This document shows, piece by piece, positions 53,204-63,587 of a stretch of DNA of 64,000 nucleotides. Made by a program: the position numbers and the translations under genes. How positions within the stretch are numbered: position 1 is the first letter of the stretch; each line of letters starts with the position of its first letter. Below the pieces are notes generated by a model. That model was not told the origin of the DNA and made no database searches. It saw only the letters and a program-made list of their open reading frames with translations. Origin of the DNA: Trichomonas vaginalis G3 (lineage: Eukaryota; Parabasalia; Trichomonadida; Trichomonadidae); the NCBI RefSeq assembly GCF_026262505.1, contig NC_067208.1, forward strand, positions 3,915,962 to 3,979,961. The letters are read 5' to 3'.

Positions 53204-54790
53204 GGGAAATAAATCTTTTGAATGTAAAAATTTTTTCTGGAAAATATTCTGCCATAGACGATAAAAAAAGTAGTCGCGACATTAAATTTTGAATTCTTTT
53301 CAGGGATTTGTTTGTTTGGTCGCATAACACTTTTATAAATATAATCATTATAGGTGGTAAAATTAAACACACGAACTGAATAGATGTCTTACCCTGTCTT
53401 TACTCTTTATTTTGAGCAAACAATAGGTAAATGAGTGTGTTACACTGCATATTCTTTCATTTTGGATCTGCAAATGATAATTATTACAGTTAAGAAACTA
53501 TATACTTTGTAGAACTTAAGTTATCATACTTTACTGTTTGAGATTGGTTTTGGAAATCAGATTTTCCTTAAAGCCATGAATGTGTATACAGTAAATTTCA
53601 TTTTTATGTCATATACAATAACATTAACTGAGATATAAGTATTAAAAATGGCATTTTTATTTCACAATATATATCTTGAACTCATCTGTTAATAAAATCA
53701 TGATGTTATTGATTGTTTTCTAGATGTTTACAATATTTTCTAAACATGTGAAGATAATCCTTAATATGAACCAGAAATAATTTTAAATTACTAGCAATGG
53801 ATGGTTATCTATATAGAATAATATATTATCTTTGATAGTAAACTATGACTGCTTTATGATTTAGGAATATATACTTCTTTTCTATCTCTTTGAAAAATAG
53901 TTATATGATTTTGCTGTATAAGTGATATATTTTAGTAGAAATATTATAGAATAACAAAAATAAAAAGGTGATATCGATTTATAACATAATAAAATGGTTT
54001 ATTTCTCTCTAAATTATAAATTTTCAAAAAAATTAACCTCATTTTTCCAAAAAAAATCGATAATTGAAAAAAACGTTATCATTTTCTAGAAAATTCCATA
54101 GGCTTTTTCTAAAATGGAAAAAATTTGGAGAAACTCACCAAGGAGAGCTTCATTCTAGGTGTCCAAAGCAATTGCTATCAGTCAAAAAAACCTCGAAAAT
54201 TTTAAATATTGATATCCATTTTCATCAATCACTTAAAATCGATTGTTTGCAGTCGATGTTATCACATGTTATTAAATTCTAATATACTTGAACATACTAC
54301 AAATTGTGTTTGAAACTTATCAACATTTCGCGCAATTTAACAATACTCCAATTCTCATACACAGTTCCCATTACCATAGTCTCATTTTAAGAAGAAATGA
54401 TTAATAAAATCTAAGATCTAACATTATAAATAATATTTTTAATTATAAATACTTATTTGTGCATGTTTTATATACAGATGTAGAAAGAAAAACGATTAAA
54501 GTGTTACTTCAGAAAAATACCCGAAAGCACCCTAATCATTAAACAATTTAGTTTTTTAGCATCGAATTTTGCTCGTCTTGAGCCATATTTTTTCGTTTAA
54601 TTTTCATAATACGATAATACATATGGGTTATCAAGTAAAGAATGGATATTTTAGAAGATGATAATATATCTCGAAATCAAACGAAAGTCATTCTATGAGT
54701 CCATACACACCATTACTATACTTCATATGTCAAGCATAATGGGAACAATTTTGGTCGATACCTTTGTTGTCGACGAAGTTTCCCCTTTTT
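53204..54790. other. 1.6-kb intergenic stretch
   Basis: AT-rich. Small frames such as 54064-54282 show no coding character. Nothing else is recognised. Confidence 0.5.
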
Positions 54791-55834
54791 TTAAGGGTGC
54801 ACCCGTATGTACGTTTATTTGAGAGGAGGATTACCCTCTCAATTTTGAGGGATTCGTTAGTTTATTTTCTCGATGAATATGCAATAAAATTTGATTTTTA
54901 CCTTATCAATATACTTCATATAATATACACATGTTCATGTAAAAACTTTTTTCCAAAATCCTCAGGAATTAAGGGATTTTTGAATTTTAAGAATTTTTTT
55001 CGAATTTTTTCGAAAAAAAAATATTTTCAGAACAGCCTTAACGGCTAAGATTTAGGAACAATGTTAAGTATCAAAAAGAAAGGAGGTCTGATATAGACAA
55101 CATATATCGTTGAAGGTTGAAAAAATCTCTAATATTTGAGCCCAAAATTTCAAATTTTAATTTTTTGAAAAAAGAGGCCACCCGTATGTACGTTTATTTG
55201 AGAGGAGGAGGATTATATCTTTGAAAGGGTGAAACATTATGAATATGTTAATTATATAATAATATGTATTATTATAAAAAAGAAAAAATAAAGCACGTTA
55301 AAATTTTTCTTTCTTGATTTTTTACAAAATCTACTTAGAATTATGCAAAATATGACTAAATAATTATAAATTTCAAGTTAAATTTTAATTTTGATAAATA
55401 ATTTAAATTTCAAAATATCAAGTTCAGTTCGACTATGTATGTAGTAATTCCTCAATAAAGTGCCAAAACCCTATTAAAATATATGAACATTTTCACATTT
55501 TAATGTTTTTATTTAAAAATTTGATGGAATATGAGCTTCAAACAATTATTATGTAAATAAAAATAATTAAATATATGTATTTATCGTATTACAACCGTAG
55601 TAAGTCGATTCTTCCTTTCTTCTACTGAGGTTTGAATTTGATTTCGAATTGTAAAGAGATTCAAAGGGAAAATACTAGCGGATAAAAACTACCTCCATGA
55701 AAGGGTCATAATGGAGTCAAGTTGTATTTTTTGATATTTTTTGCTTTTCGAGCCTAAATAGGTAGCCAAGATAATGCCTAAAAATAAGGTTCTAAATTCT
55801 GAAGTTTACATGATCCTCTCGTGTGCACCCTTAA
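54791..55834. mobile_element. TTAA-bounded ~1.04-kb non-coding element
   Basis: It begins TTAAGGGTGCAC and ends with the inverse GTGCACCCTTAA. TTAA at both sides is the footprint of piggyBac-type insertion. Inside, a 31-bp stretch beginning CACCCGTATGTACG occurs twice in direct order (54800-54830 and 55179-55209), and a GGAGGATTACCCTCTCAA block recalls that near the end of the 20.5-24.1 kb element (24030). No transposase; probably a MITE-like element. Confidence 0.65.
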
Positions 55835-56039
55835 AATCTTCTAATGGTTGAAACCATCTTTTTGAATGATTTTCTGAATTTTATTAAAACATTAGTAATT
55901 ATTTTCCAATGTAATATCAAAAATGTTAATGGATATGTCTGTTAAAATAGCTGTGAATCAATTATGTTAAAAATTAGAAAAAAAAATACAAAATTATGGG
56001 TGAAACAAACAGATAGTTTAATTGAAAGAGTAATATCAG

Positions 56040-56525
56040 TTATATGAAGTCTTCCCATTCACTTAATGCGTCTTCGTCGTCTGTTTCGAACGTTCCGTAT
56101 GGAAGGGTCAGAACATTCGGAATGGAACTGAAAGACCAACAAGAGTGTACTATTCACTCTTGTCGGTCGAAGTTCCGGAATCAGAATGTTATTGCGGAAC
56201 AATGTGTCATTGTGGGAGACATGCATAGGCAATGTCTCCCTAAATGACACATAGACGCCAACAAGAGTGTACTATTCACTCTTGTCGGTCGAAGTTCCGG
56301 AATCAGAATGTGATTGCGGAGCAGTGTTCCATTCCGAGGTACTTGCATAGGCAATGTCCCCGGAATGGAACTGAAAGACCAACAAGAGTGTACTATTCAC
56401 TCTTGTCGGTCGAAGTTCCGGAATCAGAATGTGATTGCGGAGCAGTGTTCCATTCCGAGGTACTTGCATAGGCAATGTCCCCGGAATGGAACTGAAAGAC
56501 CAACAAGAGTGTACTATGCACATTT
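56040..56525. repeat. Tandem 121-bp repeat array rich in hairpins
   Basis: Units start at about 56136, 56258, 56379 and 56500 (the last partial), with spacing 122, 121 and 121. GC content is far above the surroundings. Each unit holds hairpin 1 (ACAAGAGTG / CACTCTTGT), an imperfect hairpin 2 (CCGGAATCA / TGATTGCGG) and hairpin 3. In hairpin 3 the first unit pairs TGTGTCATT with AATGACACA while later units pair GTTCCATTCC with GGAATGGAAC, so both arms differ but still pair. Several short open frames cross it, but none looks like a stable gene. Confidence 0.85.
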
Positions 56526-57050
56526 TTCAATAACATTCTCAAACATAATATTAATTTATTCTCTTAACTTTCATATTTTCTTATTATGATATTTTCTATT
56601 TTGATCTAGGCTCTTTTATTTCATCTAATAATTCTTTTTTTGCCGAATTTTCTCCTTTTTTTACAGTCTTTTTATTTTTCTTTTAAAGTAATTAGATTTG
56701 TATGTAAAATTCATATTCAAAGTCTTGTTGGTTTATTTGCTATTTTTTATTTTAGACAATTATTTTTCTTTCAGTTTTCTTAAAATTTTACATACTCAAT
56801 CATCCTTACCAAATTTAGAATCTATTTCATTATTTTATTTTAAGATTTTTATTTGTTATTCTTTGTATTTTTAAAATTTATTCAAATTTTCTATTTTTTT
56901 CTTCTTATGTTCAGCCTCAATTTCTTAAAAACAAACGTCAGAAATCCTTAATCATATATCATTTCTTTTTGGTCACAATTAGCCCTACTATATATCTTAA
57001 ATACATGAATTTTTAACAGAAATTCAATCTTTTCTGAGAGTTATCAAAAA
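56526..57050. other. Pyrimidine-rich 5' flank of the VPS9-like gene
   Basis: T-rich strand with many CTTTT runs. No gene and no clear initiator is seen. Confidence 0.5.
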
Positions 57051-58388
57051 ATGGATAAAGATGATAGTTTACTAGTAAAGGAATGGCTTTCTGAAAGAGA
57101 ATTCTTGAGACCACTCATAAGTGACAGTAATCTACCTCAATATGCATGGGCAACAGACTGTTCTTCACTTTTTAAAATTATTAGATCCAAACTGTCAATA
57201 TTCAAACAAACTGAAAAAGACTATAATCAACAAATCGATGCAGAAATGCGAAAGCCAATACCAACTGCATATGATGCGCATATTAAATATAAATATCGCG
57301 TTTTAAAGTATTTAATGATTCTTACTTGCGAATACTTGAAAGAAGCCAACTCGATTGATGAAGAGTTGTTTTCAAAAATATACCAAGAAGTCAAAAGTTT
57401 TTCAAGATTTTGTATTGTTTTTCCTTTTATCCTTAAAAGACTTATTTCAGATGAACAAACAATCGAAAAGGCTTTGATAAATTACACTATGAATGTAAAA
57501 TATTCAAGATCTCATAGTATCACAATGCAATCATCCAAGTTATCAAAATACGTTCGAACTCTCAACGAAGCAATATCTTTAGACCACATACCAGAAATTC
57601 CCAAGTTCAGCTTCTCTTATACTTATCAAAGCTGTGAATTAAGTTTTGAAATTTTTATTTCGACTTTACCATCGAAGTTCAAAGAGAATATTAAGAGCCT
57701 TGAGGACATCATTATAAGTGATATCAACCAAATCAACAACTCAGAATTACCTTTTATTTTCGATCCAAACGTTGATACAAAAGAAAACGTCGACTTTTCG
57801 GAACTGATAGTTACTGTTGTAGATGTGTTAAGAACAGTAATGGGTATAACAAACACAACAAAATCAAGTCAAAAAATTTACTCATTATTAATAAGATACA
57901 TCTTTAATGATCTTATTGTAAACGACAATGACCCATATAAGACAAGAATTATGGTTGGATTACCAAATACAAAGCTAAAAATTAAAGATCTTCCAATCCA
58001 AGAGTTTTTCAAGGGCTACAATCCAGAGATGTTGATAACTGAATTTGTCCAATGCCAACCAACCCTTGTTAATGCCATCGAAGAGATCGAATTAACTATG
58101 TTTGAAATTTCTCCAATTGATATCCTAATTAGAATTGACAAAGCTGTTAAATATGTTCAGAAGTTCATTTCTGATGATTTAAAGCGTAGAACTGGCACTG
58201 TTGATTCATTTATTCCTTTTGATAACGTTATTCAGATCTTTAATGCGGTTTTTGATTGTGCAGAAATGCATGGAGTAGCATCTATTACTTATTGTATTGA
58301 AAGATTTACTGTTTGTTCATTTTTAACAAATGATCTTTCATTTGCTTATGATTCTCTAATCGGTGTCTATTCATTAAGATACCTATAA
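57051..58388 (+). CDS. Probable VPS9-domain (Rab5 GEF-like) protein
   Basis: 445 residues. The N-terminal 300 residues are helical and not recognised (ATDCSSLFKIIRSKL, YKYRVLKYLMILTCEYL). The last 70 residues (SFIPFDNVIQIFNAVFDCAE, then ITYCIERFTVC, then SFAYDSLIGVYSLRYL) resemble the core helices of VPS9 domains, which activate Rab5-type GTPases on endosomes. Trichomonads encode many such proteins. The match is moderate: the classic Asp and Tyr residues of VPS9 are only partly evident. The start at the first Met, MDKDDSLLVKEWL, is plausible. No signal peptide or membrane helix. Confidence 0.55.
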   Translation: MDKDDSLLVKEWLSEREFLRPLISDSNLPQYAWATDCSSLFKIIRSKLSIFKQTEKDYNQQIDAEMRKPIPTAYDAHIKYKYRVLKYLMILTCEYLKEANSIDEELFSKIYQEVKSFSRFCIVFPFILKRLISDEQTIEKALINYTMNVKYSRSHSITMQSSKLSKYVRTLNEAISLDHIPEIPKFSFSYTYQSCELSFEIFISTLPSKFKENIKSLEDIIISDINQINNSELPFIFDPNVDTKENVDFSELIVTVVDVLRTVMGITNTTKSSQKIYSLLIRYIFNDLIVNDNDPYKTRIMVGLPNTKLKIKDLPIQEFFKGYNPEMLITEFVQCQPTLVNAIEEIELTMFEISPIDILIRIDKAVKYVQKFISDDLKRRTGTVDSFIPFDNVIQIFNAVFDCAEMHGVASITYCIERFTVCSFLTNDLSFAYDSLIGVYSLRYL

Positions 58389-58613
58389 GCCTATATGTTG
58401 TTATTATTCATATTTCATTTATTGTTTATCGAATTATTCATGAAAAATGTTATAAAGTGTTTGAATTTTATGATTTTAAAATGTTTTTCTTTCAAACCAA
58501 TCACCTAAAAGTGCAACTCCGATAAGGAGGAGATTTCAAGATAACTTTTGACGTTTTGAATAGGTGTAAAGTCGTTTGATGTTTCTAAAACAATTTATTT
58601 TTCAAACAAAAAA

Positions 58614-59836
58614 ATGCTGATTAATGAATTATCCCCATTATGTGAATTACAATCATTACTGTGCGATCTAACCACTGAGACTGTACCAAAGGTTGCAGAT
58701 GCCATTAAAGGAATGACTTATTTCTACTCAAAAAAAAATCTTATTTTATTGCAAACGAAATTAAGATGGCAGCAGCTTCCAGAACACTCAGAATGCGTCC
58801 ATATGCCCAACTTATCAAAGTACTCATAGCAGAATTCCCTGAATTCAAGGAAGTCATGTTCCAAAATTTAATTTTCCTCTTTCCACCTGATCATGTCTCT
58901 AATCATCACATGGTCAATGCATTTATTAGATGTTGCATAAGAGAAAAGATTTTCGATATTAAGCAAATTTTGTCTTTCATTGATCTCTTATTCGAAAAGA
59001 ATTGTCGTATGCATCTTAGCGAATTTCTTGTTAGTTTCATTACTGAAGTCAATCAATACAATCCAAAGTTAATACCAAAGTTTTTAGAATATAGAGATCC
59101 CTGGGCAATGACGTTTTCTGCCATTTCTTCGGCCTTCAAAGTCAAATCAAAGGAAGAATTACAGAGTTACGTAGATAAAGGCTACTATCCAGGTACAGCA
59201 GAAGCTGCAATTATTGAAGATAATATTGAAGCTTTGATAATGTTAGCGAAAGATAAAAATTTCAACCTTTTCGATGGTGGCTACAAATCGCAAATGTCAG
59301 TTTATAATAACGACGTTCCAAATTTCTCTCTTTTGAACATGGCGGCTTACTTAGGTTCTATTAAATGTTTTAAGTTTATATACCAATTTGTTGTTAAACA
59401 GAAACCAGATGGTCTCTTGGCGTCGGCTTGTGCTGGTGGAAATTTTGAGATCATTCATTTGGCCGAGGAAAGAGACAAAGATTATATTCAATCCCTTTAC
59501 TATGCTGCCAAATTTAAGCATGTAAATGTTTTTATGTGGCTTCTAGAAAGATCTGGCAAACTTGATTTGAAGATTATCTGGAATCTCCTTGCTTTAGGCG
59601 GTACATACAATATTTATTTCATCGCAACTTCATTTTCCAAGTATTGCACAGCTGCTGACTTTTCAGAATTTTCCAATATGCCAACATGGAGAAGCGCCAT
59701 CCTTCATGGCAATGAAGCTTTTGCACTTCTTATAATATCTGAGAAGCCGGGGCTTTTGAAGTATATGTACCACTCTTTGACCCCATTTGCGAAAAGCCTT
59801 GTTAGAAAGTACTTTAAGCAACTTAAGAATAAATAA
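58614..59836 (+). pseudogene. Ankyrin-repeat-family protein with one frameshift
   Basis: The first segment (from 58614, MLINELSPLCELQSLL) runs to YFYSKK, and the family-like continuation (SYFIANEIK then MAAASRTLRMRPYAQLI) is in another frame. The switch falls at a run of nine A (58730-58738), so one inserted or missing A explains it: a real mutation or a sequencing error. The distal 356-residue frame holds degenerate ankyrin-like helix pairs (FSLLNMAAYLGSIKCFKFI, GLLASACAGGNFEIIHLAEE, YAAKFKHVNVFMWLLERSG). This layout, an N-terminal helical region then ankyrin repeats, is typical of the very large trichomonad ankyrin family. Function is presumably protein-protein binding. The stop AATAAATAAAG gives a UAAA signal. 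Confidence 0.75.
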
Positions 59837-61153
59837 AGTAGGGCTGTACAAGATTTAAAAAAACATTACCGGGTTACCGTAGAGGCCTAAAAAAATCGCG
59901 CCTCGGCGGCAAGCCGCCTCGGCATTAAGAATGCGCATCTAAATTTTTATATGTCCTTCTTTCTTTTATTTTTCCCTTCCCTTTCTTTTCTTTTTCTTTT
60001 TTTCCCTCCTCTTGCTCTCATTTACCTTTTTTTTCCTTTTCTCATCATTTTTCAAAATTTAAAATTTTTATCAAAAATCTTGCCTATAAAAGCAGACTAT
60101 GGAACCTTTTAATGCCTCTTAATCAATATTATACAGCATAAAGCATATTAAATGAAAGTAATTACGTATAAATTTATTTTATTATCTTATTTATTAATTC
60201 TTTAGCATGTATTGTTTAATATTAACTTTTCTGTACATTAAATATGATATCTCCAAAGTATGAATGCCTTGTAACGAAACGAAAACTTAATTTTATGTTG
60301 AATATTTGTCACAAACATTAGATTATTAAAATATATGTTGGATATCCCTTAGTATGAGACTTCATGACTCTTGTTGTCTAACGTGAGCTTTGGATTGCAA
60401 GCTCTGTGGTTAACGAACATAAATTAATTGTAAAGTTTTCAAAAATTTTCATCGTTTCTATCAGCATCTATTTTTCCTTTAAAATAATATATTTGTATGA
60501 ATACAATATTTAGTAATTTTTTTATTTCCCATAATTTCATTCAAAATTTCAGAAAAAATTAATTTCTATTCAATATTATTTCAGCTTCAAAACACTTCAT
60601 TCTTATAGATGTTGATTCTGTAATGCATGAAAAATAGCGTGACTTCATTTTTGACAGTTTACAAATGTAAAGTGTTGCATCCTTAAAAACTTGGAAATAT
60701 ATACATTCATGAATTATCTTGTATATTAATTGAAAATCCATAAAACCCTAACAATATTTTTTCTTAAGGGTATAGTAAACTCAAAATTCTAGAGTTTTGA
60801 GAGTGCCAATAAACTCTATAGGCCTATATATATCTATATTTTAAAGGAGAGGTTACGCCATAATATTTGATATTATAAATTATTAATTCAAAATAAAAGT
60901 AGAAAATGAAACTAATTTTATTCTAACCTATATAAATATATCAATAATCTAAAATGATTATAGTCTGAACTATATTTTACCAGATTATCAAATATAAGAG
61001 AAATGAAATAAGGCATAAAAATATCATAGCATAATTATTGGATAAATGCATTAATAAATTATTTATATCATAATGAGAAAAAATCAAAATAAGAAAATGA
61101 GCATAATAATAATTTAATTAAAAACAAAAACAATAAATAAAATGTAATTTTCG
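59837..61153. other. Gene-poor stretch with a GC-rich hairpin and transposon-like debris
   Basis: GGCGGC and GCCGCC (59905-59910, 59913-59918) form a tight GC hairpin in otherwise AT-rich DNA, bordered by direct GCCTCGGC copies. A TTAAGGGTATAG at about 60766 followed by a near palindrome around TTCTAGAG recalls other TTAA ends. No gene is recognised. Confidence 0.45.
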
Positions 61154-61474
61154 TTAATCAAAGTCATCAATGTCTTCGTCTTCTGATTCCCATTCGGACT
61201 TGAAAACTTGATAATCTCCTCCTGGTACACTCTGAATGAATTTTTTGTATTTGTTCTGTTTTTTAGAACCTTTTGTAACAGTTTTTTGTTTCAATATCAT
61301 TTTGGAGTAACAATTCTCTTCAAATGATTTGACACAATCTTCTGGAAGTGGGGGAAGATGAGTTAGTATCCCAAACTTGGGTACGGCGGCACTGCGTTCC
61401 ACCTTACCCAAGTTAACGGTTTGACACTTTACAAAACCGGTAACGTATATTTTACAATACAACCATAACACCAA
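61154..61474 (-). CDS. Small ORF with acidic tail, likely gene fragment
   Basis: 106 residues as read from the first Met. The C-terminal 70 residues (THLPPLPEDCVKSFEENC, KKFIQSVPGGDYQVFKSEWE, ending EDEDIDDFD) look like a genuine protein end. The first 35 residues are hydrophobic and out of character, and may come from inserted DNA around 61363-61474. It could be the C-terminus of a host protein whose front was displaced. No family is named. Confidence 0.45.
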   Translation of the reverse strand: MVLWLYCKIYVTGFVKCQTVNLGKVERSAAVPKFGILTHLPPLPEDCVKSFEENCYSKMILKQKTVTKGSKKQNKYKKFIQSVPGGDYQVFKSEWESEDEDIDDFD

Positions 61475-61575
61475 CTTAACCTTAAATATTTACAAAACCA
61501 TCTGACACATAAACGACTTCACTAACGACTTCACTAACGAATTCACTACCATCCTCACTAAATAAAAAAGAGAAA

Positions 61576-61603
61576 GGGACAGACTAGCCCATTGTCACTT
61601 TTT
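61576..61603. repeat. Inverted-repeat end (left)
   Basis: 28 bp ending GCCCATTGTCACTTTTT, matched in inverse at 62612-62639 with 26 of 28 identical. It may be the left end of a 1.06-kb element or the terminus of a separate one. Confidence 0.65.
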
Positions 61604-61715
61604 AATTTAGCAAATGAACGCTTATGGAGTGGAGTTTTTGGGTAAATCTGATTTGCTTATAAATGAAGTAAAATCAAAAGAAACCATATTGGCATTATAT
61701 TATGCAAAAATAAAT

Positions 61716-62160
61716 GATCTTACTTAGTACTTTTAAAGTTAATTTCAGAAAAAATTTGACACAATGGTATCCGGCACATACAAGTGGTGTACAACCAAAA
61801 TATAAGTTGGTTTAAACATATATTGCTATATCTCATGATCTTACTTAGTACTTTTAAAGTTAATTTCAGAAAAAATTTGACACAATGGTATCCGGCACAT
61901 ACAAGTGGTGTACAACCAAAATATAAGTTGGTTTAAACATATATTGCTATATCTCATGATCTTACTTAGTACTTTTAAAGTTAATTTCAGAAAAAATTTG
62001 ACACAATGGTATCCGGCACATACAAGTGGTGTACAACCAAAATATAAGTTGGTTTAAACATATATTGCTATATCTCATGATCTTACTTAGTACTTTTAAA
62101 GTTAATTTCAGAAAAAATTTGACACAATGGTATCCGGCACATACAAGTGGTGTACAACCA
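61716..62160. repeat. Tandem 121-bp repeat, three full copies and one partial
   Basis: Unit starts lie at 61716, 61837, 61958 and 62079, each exactly 121 bp apart and practically identical. Each contains TTTGACACAATGGTATCCGG and ATAAGTTGGTTTAAACATAT. The last unit runs directly into the coding-like sequence at 62161, so the array is a multiplied front part of that gene piece. Confidence 0.93.
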
Positions 62161-62433
62161 AATCTTCGACTCGATGAACTTGTCATCGAGTTATATTCCA
62201 GTGTTGTTCCTTCATTCCTGATTAAGTTGCAAATTAAAGGTCTGGATTCAGAGAGAAGTGTTAAAGTTATCAAAAAAGTCACAAGAGATTTCGAAGAAAT
62301 GACACAATTTAAAAAAGTCGAATGCATCAGTATGCTTGAAGCTGTTCAGAAAGGTCTGAAAAATGATACACTTGATCCCAACATTGTTTACTCAACATTA
62401 AAAATATTATTGCAAAGAAAACATTTGATTTAA
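62079..62433 (+). pseudogene. Gene fragment fused to the 121-bp array
   Basis: From 62161 the frame reads LRLDELVIELYSSVVPSFLI...KHLI, an amphipathic helical end of a protein of unknown family. Upstream it continues into the last repeat unit (NLTQWYPAHTSGVQP) and has no plausible original start. I interpret it as a 3' gene fragment whose upstream portion has been tandemly multiplied. Confidence 0.55.
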
Positions 62434-62611
62434 TAAACATTTAATTTATTATAATTAATTTTTTATTACAGTATAGTAAAAAATGCTATAAATAAATTAT
62501 TATATTTTATTAAAATGTGACTTTTAATAGTAAGTGAATAAAATAAATCAGGAATTGGGAAAGAAATAAGGTTAATTAAAAATAATGAAAATTACAAGTT
62601 TAAGGTTAATG

Positions 62612-62639
62612 AAAAAGTGACAATGGGCGAGTTTGTCCC
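62612..62639. repeat. Inverted-repeat end (right)
   Basis: AAAAAGTGACAATGGGC is the inverse of the 61576-61603 copy. It stands 63 bp before the next virus-like gene. Confidence 0.65.
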
Positions 62640-62702
62640 CCACTCAAATAAAAAATAACCTTATTTTTTATTTTTTTAAATTTTTTATTTCATTACAAAG
62701 AC

Positions 62703-63137
62703 ATGTCCGACTACATTTACTATGACTCTTTCCCAGAACGTTTCCGTGAACTATTCAAAACTCAAGTAAAACTGAGAAACATGCATTTTAACAAAGACAG
62801 ACCCATTGACGATGAAAGAAACCCTAAATATATTATAATACCTTATGATGCTAAATTTATTGCATACATTCCTTATGGTCGCAGAGGAACGAAAACTATT
62901 TCAACAATGACGAAAAATTATTTCTGGAGCGATGAAGAAAATTGCCTTATCTACATAAATACATACTTAAATAAAGCTACATATTGTACAAAAGAAGGTT
63001 GGACTGGATTTGAGCTCTACATATACGACGACGATGGAAACAGACGTTGTGTATACCCATACGATAATATGTACCATTGTTTTCATCAAGCATTAAACGA
63101 ATACATAGTCAGTAAGGGTCTCATTCCTGTTGAGTAG
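62703..63137 (+). CDS. Unrecognised 144-residue virus-like cassette protein
   Basis: Starts MSDYIYYDSFPERFRELFKT. Aromatic, beta-rich (KYIIIPYDAKFIAYIPYGRR, GFELYIYDDDGNRRCVYPYD), with no known motif. The leader (AAATAAAAAATAACCTTATT then a T-rich run) matches those of the Maverick cassette genes. It is followed by a GATC-palindrome module. It appears whole. Confidence 0.6.
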   Translation: MSDYIYYDSFPERFRELFKTQVKLRNMHFNKDRPIDDERNPKYIIIPYDAKFIAYIPYGRRGTKTISTMTKNYFWSDEENCLIYINTYLNKATYCTKEGWTGFELYIYDDDGNRRCVYPYDNMYHCFHQALNEYIVSKGLIPVE

Positions 63138-63247
63138 ATATGTTTTATTTTTGTTCTGTCATTTATATAAAAATAAACTTAAAAATAAATGATATCACCA
63201 CCCTCACACGTATGAAAACATAGCACAAAAATAAATTTAGGTGAAGT

Positions 63248-63261
63248 GGTGAAATCTCACC
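63248..63261. promoter_or_regulatory. GATC-type palindrome 5 (variant)
   Basis: GGTGAAATCTCACC, one mismatched pair, so the GATC itself is altered to AATC. Surrounding module identical in layout to 37201 (TTTAGGTGAAGT before, TTTTTCACC after). Confidence 0.65.
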
Positions 63262-63299
63262 TCTTTTTCACCCGGTTTTTCACCTGTTGAATTCATGCT

Positions 63300-63536
63300 T
63301 TATAACTCTCTTCCTTTCTCCAACTCTTCTAACTTCTTCTTAAGTTCAGCAATGTTGTCCTCATGAAGTTTAATCTTTCTCAAAATTCCTTCTTTATCTA
63401 ATGGTTGCTTTATCTTTCTAAACTGAACTCTACCATCCTTCATAGTATGAACGTAAAAACCTTCTGGAATAGTTCCTGATTTAATGTATTCTACCAAAAA
63501 CTTTTGTTTCATTGCTTCAGTGACTTTAGTCGTCAT
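63300..63536 (-). CDS. Small 78-residue coiled-coil protein of the virus-like block
   Basis: The start is placed at 63536 (MTTKVTEAMKQKFLVEYIK), directly after TTTTTATTTGATTGAAATG; the frame is open three codons further. The N-terminal half contains GFYVHTMKDGRVQFRKI, like a small DNA-binding or homing-nuclease-associated motif. The C-terminal half is a coiled coil (KLHEDNIAELKKKLEELEKG). Function unknown. Confidence 0.6.
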   Translation of the reverse strand: MTTKVTEAMKQKFLVEYIKSGTIPEGFYVHTMKDGRVQFRKIKQPLDKEGILRKIKLHEDNIAELKKKLEELEKGREL

Positions 63537-63587
63537 TTCAATCAAATAAAAATTTTAATATTAAATAAAAATAACGTTATTTTTTTT

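Noticed and set aside
54764-55048. 94-residue ORF
   Set aside because: Lies across the end of the TTAA element with low-complexity composition and no leader.
56044-56589. Short Cys-containing ORFs with possible zinc-ribbon character
   Set aside because: All lie inside the 121-bp hairpin array, change frame between units and have no family match.
61716-62160. CRISPR-like array
   Set aside because: Units are directly adjacent with no unique spacers; this is a plain tandem repeat in a eukaryote.
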